This document shows positions 58,061 through 64,000 of a DNA stretch of 64,000 nucleotides, piece by piece. The stretch comes from Clostridia bacterium (lineage in GTDB: Bacteria; Bacillota; Clostridia; Oscillospirales; Acutalibacteraceae), in NCBI GenBank assembly GCA_017513525.1, contig JAFXFC010000010.1:18824-82823 (forward strand), read 5' to 3'. The stretch's first letter is position 1, and every line of letters starts with the position of its first letter. The notes under the pieces are model-generated. The model worked only from the letters and a program-made list of their open reading frames with translations, was not told where the DNA came from and made no database searches. Made by a program: the position numbers and the translations under genes.

Positions 58061-58077
58061 CCGTGGAGGAAAAAGAA

Positions 58078-59595
58078 ATGCTGATACTGACACCTGAAGA
58101 AATAAGAAAAGCGGAAGATACTGCAAACAAAGGCGGTCTTTCTTATGAAGAAATGATGGAAAGTGCAGGAAGCGGCTCGGCTGAATATATTCTTAAAAAT
58201 TATCCTGATGCAAAAAACTTCGTTATTTTCTGCGGCAAAGGTAAAAACGGCGGTGACGGCTTTGTAATCGCCCGTTATCTTAATGAATGCGATAAAAATG
58301 TCAGCGTAATTCTTGCATTCAATTCCCATTCTGATGAGCTTTCAGAAAAGAATAAAAAAAGAATAGACGGACTCGTGAATTTTTCTGACGGGACAAAGCT
58401 TACAAAGAGAATATCCTCACTTATTCAGAATGCAGATATAATTATTGATGCAGTTTTCGGTATAGGCTTCAAGGGAAGTCTTCCCGAAAACATAAAACAT
58501 TTATTTGCTCTTTCAAAAGAAAGTAAAGCCGTAAAAATTGCCATTGATATACCAAGCGGTCTTTCTTGTGAAAATGAGAATTTTTCGGATTGCTTTAAGG
58601 CAGACGAAACTCTTTCAATGCTGTGCTTCAAAAAGGAACATATATATAAGCCTTACAGTGACTTATGCGGTAAGGTTACCGTAATTCCCATAGGCTTCTC
58701 TTATATATCGGACGGTATTCAGGCTAAAAGTGCTGGAGAGATAAAAGCAATGCTCCCAAAAAGACCCTTTGATGCAAATAAAGGCACTTTCGGAAAGGCA
58801 CTTATAATTTCAGGCAGCTATAAAATGCCCGGAGCTTGTGTCATCGCAACAAAAGGAGCGCTGACAATGGGCGCAGGACTTACTTATCTTGCTTTTCCCG
58901 ATTGCATTTATAACACCGTTACGGCACATCTTACCGAATGTGTTTTCCGTCCTCTTGCTTCAGATAAGTACGGCGGTTTCGGTGAAAGAAGCTTTGCTAC
59001 ACTTTCTGAAGAGCTTTCTTCATTTTCTGCTGTTGCAATAGGCCCCGGCATGGGAACCGATGCGGGAGCAGTAAAACTATTAAAATCTGTTATTAAAAGC
59101 TATACAGGCAAATTAATTATTGATGCAGACGGAATAAATATAATTTCCCGTAATATAGATATATTGAAAGAGTCCAAGGCAGATATAGTTCTCACACCTC
59201 ACCCAGGTGAAATGGCAAGACTTACGGGACTGTCAGTGAAAGAAATAAATACCGACAGAATAAATATCGCTTCCGAATTTTCACAAAGAATGAATGTAAC
59301 GGTTTTACTAAAAGGTGTGAATACTGTGATAGCCTCACCTGACGGAAAAGTATTTATTAATCCCACAGGCTCCGATGCACTCGCAAGAGGCGGAAGCGGA
59401 GATCTTCTGACGGGCATCACGGTTTCTCTGGCTTGCCAAAACCTCAGCTCCTTTGATGCCGCCGTTACGGGGGCATATATTCACGGACTTGCAGGAGAAA
59501 CGGCAAAAAGTCTTTATACAGGCTACTGTGCTACAGTGGAAAGAATTTACGATTGCATTCCGAAGGCTCTTTCAAAAATCCTTTCGGGACAGTGA
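58078..59595 (+). CDS. nnr: Bifunctional NAD(P)HX epimerase / ADP-dependent NAD(P)HX dehydratase
   Basis: Protein of 505 aa that repairs hydrated NAD(P)H. The N-terminal YjeF-type epimerase domain (about 1-215) has CGKGKNGGDGFVIARYL and VFGIGFKGSLP. The C-terminal ribokinase-like dehydratase (about 225-500) has AIGPGMGTDAG, LIIDADGIN, LTPHPGEMARL and SDALARGGSGDLLTG. The ATG at 58078 follows GGAGG by 7 nt; a GTG 15 bases upstream overlaps that site. Length is normal for the fused form. Confidence 0.95.
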   Translation: MLILTPEEIRKAEDTANKGGLSYEEMMESAGSGSAEYILKNYPDAKNFVIFCGKGKNGGDGFVIARYLNECDKNVSVILAFNSHSDELSEKNKKRIDGLVNFSDGTKLTKRISSLIQNADIIIDAVFGIGFKGSLPENIKHLFALSKESKAVKIAIDIPSGLSCENENFSDCFKADETLSMLCFKKEHIYKPYSDLCGKVTVIPIGFSYISDGIQAKSAGEIKAMLPKRPFDANKGTFGKALIISGSYKMPGACVIATKGALTMGAGLTYLAFPDCIYNTVTAHLTECVFRPLASDKYGGFGERSFATLSEELSSFSAVAIGPGMGTDAGAVKLLKSVIKSYTGKLIIDADGINIISRNIDILKESKADIVLTPHPGEMARLTGLSVKEINTDRINIASEFSQRMNVTVLLKGVNTVIASPDGKVFINPTGSDALARGGSGDLLTGITVSLACQNLSSFDAAVTGAYIHGLAGETAKSLYTGYCATVERIYDCIPKALSKILSGQ

Positions 59596-59599
59596 TAAT

Positions 59600-60115
59600 G
59601 TGAACAAAACAAAAATATCAGCACTATTTTTGGTATTAATATCAGTTATTTTTATTTTTCCTTCGTGCAGTAAACCTTTGTTTACAAAAGAATTTTCACC
59701 TGAAAGAGCTTTCAACGTACATATGACAGCAGAAAAAGACGGAAAAAGCTTTGAGGCTGATATAATCTGCAATTCATATGAAGACATTGAAATAAAATTC
59801 ACGACCCCTAAGGAACTTTCGGGTTTTTCTATCGTAACATCTGAAGACGGCTACAAGGTCAATGTTTTCGGTGTACCCGATGATATATCAGAGGATGAAG
59901 TCAATGACGCTTCTCTTCTCAATATTCTCATTGAAGCGCTGAAAATATCCGTATTTACCAATCACGGTTTATTCACAGAAAAAGAGGAAAGCTTTGATGC
60001 AAACCTCACCGTTGACGGAATACCTGTTTTTGTTTCATTCACTGAAGACGGTCATATCAGACGAATGGAGGCTTCCATGATAGGTTTTTCTGCCGACTTT
60101 GAAATTTCAGGTTGA
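59600..60115 (+). CDS. Lipoprotein of unknown function
   Basis: Predicted lipoprotein of 171 aa: basic NKTK start, hydrophobic run and lipobox FPSC (Cys near residue 20). The mature part is beta-rich (FNVHMTAEKDGKSFEADIICN, cited by FNVHMTAE and FEADIICN), ending SADFEISG, and recalls small outer-surface proteins of the LolA/LppX-like beta fold, though that is weak. The GTG at 59600 lies 5 bp after nnr with a poor ribosome site, suggesting coupling. The -35 of the alaS promoter overlaps its stop codon. Confidence 0.72.
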   Translation: MNKTKISALFLVLISVIFIFPSCSKPLFTKEFSPERAFNVHMTAEKDGKSFEADIICNSYEDIEIKFTTPKELSGFSIVTSEDGYKVNVFGVPDDISEDEVNDASLLNILIEALKISVFTNHGLFTEKEESFDANLTVDGIPVFVSFTEDGHIRRMEASMIGFSADFEISG

Positions 60116-60140
60116 CAAAAAAGAAAAAAAACAATATACT
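60112..60140 (+). promoter_or_regulatory. Promoter of the alaS T-box leader
   Basis: TTGACA (60112-60117), 17-bp spacer, TATACT (60135-60140). The expected start is near 60147. Confidence 0.85.
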
Positions 60141-60146
60141 CTCATT

Positions 60147-60373
60147 TGTAAATATAATTTGCTACGGTACAGTTAAGTTTTAACAAAGATTTTCCCAGAG
60201 AGAAAACGGTTGGTGTGAGTTTTCAGAATCGGTTAAAACCTTGCCGCTGTACGGCAACAGAGTGATGAATTCTGCGTATTTTCTGCGTTAAAGAATATCG
60301 AGGGGTGCTTGGCACAATTCGGGTGGTACCGCGGCGATAAGCCGTCCCGAAGATGTGACAGGTGTCTTTTTTT
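60147..60373 (+). promoter_or_regulatory. T-box riboswitch, specifier GCC (Ala), upstream of alaS
   Basis: Stem I has GTACAG/CTGTAC below and TTTTAAC/GTTAAAA above the specifier loop; the codon just before the G of the loop is GCC (60243-60245). The T-box bulge TGGTACC (about 60324-60330) lies between antiterminator stems TTCGGG/CCCGAA and CGGC/GCCG. The end holds only a weak hairpin (AAGATGT/GTGTCTT, three wobble pairs) before T7 (60367-60373), so the terminator is less convincing than in the other two leaders. Position before alaS confirms the reading of the specifier. Confidence 0.95.
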
Positions 60374-60407
60374 ATGTAAAAATAATTTATAAAGGACAGT
60401 GAAAAAA

Positions 60408-63038
60408 ATGGAATGGACAGGACTTAATGAGATAAGAGAAAAATATCTCAGATTTTTTGAAACAAAAGAGCATCTCCGTCTTCCCAGCTTCTCCCTTATT
60501 CCTCAGGGAGATAAGAGCCTTCTTCTTATCAATGCAGGTATGGCTCCCATGAAAAAATACTTCACAGGTGAAGTAACACCTCCCTCAAAGAGAGTTACAA
60601 CCTGTCAGAAGTGCATCAGAACTCCCGACATTGAAAGAGTCGGAAAAACTTCCCGTCACGGCACATTCTTTGAAATGCTCGGAAACTTCTCCTTCGGTGA
60701 TTATTTCAAGCACGAAGCTACAAAATGGGCTTGGGAATTCTGTACCGAAGTTATGGAGATGCCCGTAGACAAATTATGGGTAAGTATTTTCCATGAGGAT
60801 GACGAAGCATTTGATATCTGGACAAAGGAAGTCGGCGTTTCTCCCGACAGAATTGTAAGACTCGGTAAAGAGGATAATTTCTGGGAGCACGGCGCAGGTC
60901 CCTGCGGCCCCTGCTCTGAAATTTATTTTGACAGAGGTGTAGAAAACGGCTGCGGCAGTCCCGACTGTAAGGTCGGCTGTGACTGTGACCGCTTTGTTGA
61001 GTTCTGGAATCTTGTTTTCACACAGTTTGAAAATGACGGCAACGGCAATTACACAAGACTCAAGAACCCCAACATAGATACAGGTATGGGACTTGAAAGA
61101 CTCGCATGTATCTCACAGGGAGTGGCAAACCTTTTTGAAGTTGACACCATTCAGAACATTATGAAGCACATAATGGAAATTGCAGGTGTTAAATATCACG
61201 AAAATGAAAAGAGCGACGTTTCTCTTCGTGTTATTACCGACCACATCAGAAGCACAACAATGATGATTTCCGACGGTGTTATGCCCTCAAACGAAGGCAG
61301 AGGCTATGTATTAAGAAGACTGCTTCGCCGTGCCGCCCGTCACGGAAGACTTTTAGGCATTGAAAGGCCCTTCCTTTCAGAAGTTTGCGAAACCGTAATT
61401 AAAGAAAGCGGTGCCGCATATCCTCAGCTTACCGAAAAGAAAGAATATATCCTTAAAATAATCGCTGTTGAAGAAGAAAACTTCAATAAAACTATAGACT
61501 CAGGTCTTCGTCTTCTTGAAGAAATGATAGCTTCCTGTGACGGTAAAGTTCTGAGCGGTGACGACGCATTCAAGCTTTCCGATACCTTCGGCTTCCCTCT
61601 TGACCTCACAAGAGAAATTCTCGAAGAAAAAGGAATGAGCGTTGACGAAGAAAAGTTCGACATTCTTATCAAAAAGCAGAAAGAGACCGCAAGAAATGCC
61701 CGTAAGGATGCAGGTGCAGATGCATGGAAGAATTCTTCTGCAGCTCTTAAAGGAATTCCCGAAACCGTATTCACAGGTTATGAGAGCACCGAAGGCAAGG
61801 GTAAGATACTTGCAATTCTCACATCAAACGGTGACACTGCAGAAAATATCGGTGAGGGTGAAGAAGCTGTTCTTATTCTTGACAGCACTTCCTTCTATGC
61901 TGAAAGCGGCGGACAGTGCGGCGATAAGGGTACAATAAAGAACAAGAAATTCACTTTCAAGGTATCAGATACAACAAAAAATACAGGCGGAATATTCTTC
62001 CATAAGGGTACAGTAGAAACAGGTATCGTGAGTGTCGGAAATGAAGCAGAAACTCTCGTTTGCAAGAATTTCAGAGAATCAGTCATGAGAAATCACACTG
62101 CAGCTCACCTTCTGCAGGCTGCTCTCAGAAATAATCTCGGCTCACATGTTGAACAGGCAGGTCAGCTTGTAAATGACAGCATTATGAGATTTGACTTCAC
62201 TCATTTCTCAGCTCTTACAAGTGAAGAAATTGCAAAAATAGAAAATGATGTAAACTCCGTTATCCTCTCTGCTCTTTCCGTTGAAAGCAGTGAAAAAACT
62301 CTCGCAGAAGCAAAAGAAATGGGTGCTATGGCTCTCTTCGGAGAAAAATACGGTGACACCGTAAGAGTCGTTAATGCAGGCGGATACTCACTTGAACTTT
62401 GCGGCGGCACTCATGCAAAAAATACAGGCGCTGTGGGTATGTTCAAAATAGTTTCCGAAAGCTCCGTAGCATCAGGTGTCAGAAGAATTGAGGCTGTAAC
62501 AGGACTTAATGCATTAAGCTATGTAAATGAGCTTAATAATACTCTTCTCAAAACAGCTGCTCTTCTTAAATGTTCTGCTTCTCAGGTAGCAGATAAGGCT
62601 GCCGCTCTTTCAAACGACCTTAAAATGAAAGAAAAGCAGATAGAAAAATTAAATGCTGAATTAGCCTCTGCAAAGGCTTCTGAGCTCTTCAGCACTGTCG
62701 GTGAATTCGGCGGTATAAAGGTTCTTACTGCAGACCTCGGCGAAGCAGATGCAAATGCTCTCAGAACCATGCTCGACTCATCAAAAACAGATGATACTGT
62801 CATTGTAGTTGCAGGCAAAAACAGCGAAAAGGGTACTTGCTCATTCGCCTGTGCTTGCGGTAAGGATGCAATTGCAAAGGGCGCACATGCAGGTAATATC
62901 GTAAGAGAAACTGCAAAGTTTGCCGGCGGTGCCGGCGGCGGAAAGCCCGATTCAGCCATGGCAGGCGGTAAGGATATAACAAAGATAACTGAAGCACTTT
63001 CAGCTGTCAGCGGCATTGTTTCAGCAATGATAAAATAA
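60408..63038 (+). CDS. alaS: Alanyl-tRNA synthetase
   Basis: AlaRS of 876 aa, a class II synthetase. It has an N-terminal catalytic core (INAGMAPMKKYFTG, CQKCIRTPDIERVGKTSRHGTFFEMLGNFSFG by landmarks, GAGPCGPCSEIYFD), a tRNA recognition region with EGRGYVLRRLLRRAARHG, an editing domain with zinc-type NHTAAHLLQ and LCGGTHAKNTG, and a C-terminal C-Ala domain (AGGAGGGKPDSAMAGG). ATG at 60408 has AAGGA upstream; a GTG 9 bases earlier is too close to it. Controlled by its own T-box. Confidence 0.98.
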   Translation: MEWTGLNEIREKYLRFFETKEHLRLPSFSLIPQGDKSLLLINAGMAPMKKYFTGEVTPPSKRVTTCQKCIRTPDIERVGKTSRHGTFFEMLGNFSFGDYFKHEATKWAWEFCTEVMEMPVDKLWVSIFHEDDEAFDIWTKEVGVSPDRIVRLGKEDNFWEHGAGPCGPCSEIYFDRGVENGCGSPDCKVGCDCDRFVEFWNLVFTQFENDGNGNYTRLKNPNIDTGMGLERLACISQGVANLFEVDTIQNIMKHIMEIAGVKYHENEKSDVSLRVITDHIRSTTMMISDGVMPSNEGRGYVLRRLLRRAARHGRLLGIERPFLSEVCETVIKESGAAYPQLTEKKEYILKIIAVEEENFNKTIDSGLRLLEEMIASCDGKVLSGDDAFKLSDTFGFPLDLTREILEEKGMSVDEEKFDILIKKQKETARNARKDAGADAWKNSSAALKGIPETVFTGYESTEGKGKILAILTSNGDTAENIGEGEEAVLILDSTSFYAESGGQCGDKGTIKNKKFTFKVSDTTKNTGGIFFHKGTVETGIVSVGNEAETLVCKNFRESVMRNHTAAHLLQAALRNNLGSHVEQAGQLVNDSIMRFDFTHFSALTSEEIAKIENDVNSVILSALSVESSEKTLAEAKEMGAMALFGEKYGDTVRVVNAGGYSLELCGGTHAKNTGAVGMFKIVSESSVASGVRRIEAVTGLNALSYVNELNNTLLKTAALLKCSASQVADKAAALSNDLKMKEKQIEKLNAELASAKASELFSTVGEFGGIKVLTADLGEADANALRTMLDSSKTDDTVIVVAGKNSEKGTCSFACACGKDAIAKGAHAGNIVRETAKFAGGAGGGKPDSAMAGGKDITKITEALSAVSGIVSAMIK

Positions 63039-63050
63039 GGAGGCAAAATC

Positions 63051-63389
63051 ATGGATTGCATTTTCTGCAAAATAGCAAACGGTGAGATCCCCTCAACAAA
63101 GGTCTATGAAGATGATAAAATTCTCGCATTTAAAGACCTTGACCCTCAGGCTCCCGTTCATGTTCTCGTTATTCCCAAAGAGCATATCAAATGGGCATAT
63201 GATGTAACAGAAGAAAACAGCAGTATAATTGCCCATATATTCACAAAGATCCCCGAAATTGCAAGTTCTCAGGGACTCGAAAACGGTTTCAGAATAGTAA
63301 ATAACTGCGGCGAAAGTGCAGGTCAGAGTGTTCATCACATCCACTTCCATCTTTTGGGCGGAAGAGATTTCACCTGGCCGCCAGGCTAA
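63051..63389 (+). CDS. HIT-family purine nucleoside phosphoramidase (HinT-like)
   Basis: Protein of 112 aa with FCKIANGEIPSTKVYEDD at the N-terminus, PVHVLVIPKEHI, and the histidine triad HHIHFHLLGGR near the C-terminus (cited by HIHFHLL). Such proteins hydrolyse adenosine phosphoramidates and aminoacyl adenylates in the cytoplasm, which gives a plausible link to the upstream aminoacyl-tRNA synthetase. AAGGAGG precedes the ATG 12 bp after alaS. Confidence 0.95.
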   Translation: MDCIFCKIANGEIPSTKVYEDDKILAFKDLDPQAPVHVLVIPKEHIKWAYDVTEENSSIIAHIFTKIPEIASSQGLENGFRIVNNCGESAGQSVHHIHFHLLGGRDFTWPPG

Positions 63390-63636
63390 ATCATAATTTA
63401 TCGTTCCGATAAATTATGATAGTGAAATACGCCTTACGGCGTGTGAAATATTCACCTGTCGGTGAATGTGAAATAAATGCTTCGCATTTGTGAAATATTT
63501 GCTTCGCAAATGTTTCGGAAGGCTTACGCCTTATTCCGCTTACGCTCTAATATAATGATGACCGCAGGTCCCGAAATTCGGAATTCATAATTCCGAATTC
63601 CGAATTTTTAACGGCTTTGCTGTTAAATTATGATTT
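63388..63636. repeat. Mini-hairpin linker array C (GTGAAATA subtype)
   Basis: It begins at the hinT stop codon with a 13-bp hairpin ATCATAATTTATC and complement (63390-63420). Then linkers AGTGAAATA, TGTGAAATA, TGTGAAATA, TGTGAAATA (63421, 63442, 63467, 63489) alternate with hairpins CGCC/GGCG, TTCACC/GGTGAA, AATGC/GCATT and TTTGC/GCAAA, followed by AAGGC/GCCTT, CGGAATT/AATTCCG and TAACGGC/GCTGTTA. No right-hand complementary linkers are present, but AAATCATAATTT at the left end is matched by AAATTATGATTT at 63625-63636. The first internal hairpin CGCC-TTAC-GGCG is identical to that of array B. Confidence 0.75.
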
Positions 63637-63700
63637 GTTTGCACTTTTTTTTGTATCTTTCATATTATGGAATTGGAAGGTGCGAAAGGAGGTCAGGCGA

Positions 63701-63841
63701 ATGTTCTTTGGTAACGGATGCAACAGTTACTGGATTCTTTTCATCATCCTTATTCTCGTTCTCACAGGCGACAACGGATGCTACAACCAGAACAACAACT
63801 GTGGCTGCAATCAGAACAACTGCGGATGCGGCTGTAACTGA
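63701..63841 (+). CDS. Tiny Cys/Asn-rich membrane peptide
   Basis: Peptide of 46 aa: FFGNGCNSYW, a single hydrophobic helix ILFIILILVLTG (about 12-24), then a tail rich in Asn, Cys and Gly (CYNQNN, CGCNQNNCGCGCN) with eight cysteines in the whole peptide. AAAGGAGG stands about 9 nt before the ATG, a strong site. Similar architecture (short hydrophobic part plus Gly/Cys/Asn tail) occurs in small spore-coat or YjcZ-like peptides of Firmicutes, but I cannot assign a family. It lies directly after array C and may be missed by gene finders. Confidence 0.6.
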   Translation: MFFGNGCNSYWILFIILILVLTGDNGCYNQNNNCGCNQNNCGCGCN

Positions 63842-63862
63842 AATATAGTATAAAAAAAGATT

Positions 63863-63930
63863 GGGGCTGTATCAAAAGTCCCTGAAAAATAAGATAGAGC
63901 CAAGTGCAGAAAAGACTGTACTTGGCTCTA
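63863..63930. mobile_element. Possible insertion-sequence end
   Basis: GGGGCTGTATCAAAAGTC (63863-63880) closely resembles terminal inverted repeats of IS1182-like elements that begin GGGGCTGTCTCAAAA. It is followed by a 10-bp palindrome AGAGCCAAGT/ACTTGGCTCT (63896-63929), as often found between a transposase gene end and the IS tip. No transposase coding sequence is within the window, so this rests on the end alone. Confidence 0.4.
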
Positions 63931-64000
63931 AATATTTAGTAAAATTAAAGTGTGAAAATAAAAATACTAAACACAAAAGACTATACAATATTCGGTAGAG

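Overview
This window looks like a chromosomal segment of an anaerobic, probably spore-forming Clostridia (Firmicutes), most likely an uncultured gut or rumen Oscillospiraceae/Ruminococcaceae-type bacterium. The reasons are AT-rich DNA with AGGAGG-type ribosome binding sites and frequent GTG/TTG starts, three T-box riboswitches, the sporulation genes spoIIID and bofA, ferredoxin-linked metabolism (a 2-oxoacid:ferredoxin oxidoreductase and a ferredoxin-thioredoxin reductase homologue), and a string of housekeeping operons. No rRNA, tRNA, CRISPR array or prophage was seen. The taxonomic placement is inference.

Layout. 1-10.2 kb: two minus-strand operons, each with a strong promoter and a T-box leader. 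The downstream one reads Ile (specifier ATC) and encodes an HTH-cupin-acyl-CoA synthetase fusion, a P-loop ATPase and a four-subunit 2-oxoacid:ferredoxin oxidoreductase. The upstream one reads Leu (specifier CTC) and encodes a LeuA-like protein without catalytic metal ligands and a TIM-barrel/acyl-CoA synthetase fusion. 10.2-11.8 kb: ferredoxin-thioredoxin reductase, thioredoxin and a GH43-like gene. 12.2-18.9 kb: a 2250-residue secreted MBG/YDG-type surface protein. 19.2-29.1 kb: plus-strand run glmU-pth-mfd-comEC-holA-Toprim-unknown. 29.1-36.8 kb: amino acid permease, mscL, lipoprotein, XRE regulator, ABC-F ATPase, manA, a Cys-rich protein and bofA. 36.9-48.9 kb (minus): rpoB-rpoC-rpsL-rpsG-fusA-tuf. 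49.2-56.1 kb: spoIIID, an unknown gene, a MarR-controlled heterodimeric ABC exporter, and a DUF5685-DnaJ-zinc-ribbon operon. 56.3-63.8 kb (plus): fba, a C_GCAxxG_C_C protein, nnr, a lipoprotein, T-box(Ala)-alaS, a HIT protein and a tiny Cys-rich membrane peptide. A possible IS end follows at the window edge.

How it fits together. T-boxes are induced by uncharged tRNA, so they normally mark biosynthesis or uptake genes. Placing CoA ligases and a 2-oxoacid:ferredoxin oxidoreductase under Ile and Leu T-boxes suggests that this organism makes branched-chain amino acids by activating branched short-chain fatty acids (2-methylbutyrate, isovalerate) and reductively carboxylating the acyl-CoAs with reduced ferredoxin. 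This route is known biochemically from rumen anaerobes. The alaS T-box provides an internal check on how the specifier codons were read.

The second striking signal is a family of intergenic mini-hairpin arrays (11952-12148, 57645-57851, 63388-63636). Short hairpins alternate with 9-nt linkers of the type AGTGATATT. In the first two arrays the linkers of the left half are complementary, in nested order and with apparent covariation, to those of the right half, so the whole element can fold into a branched tree. I do not recognise it as a named element.
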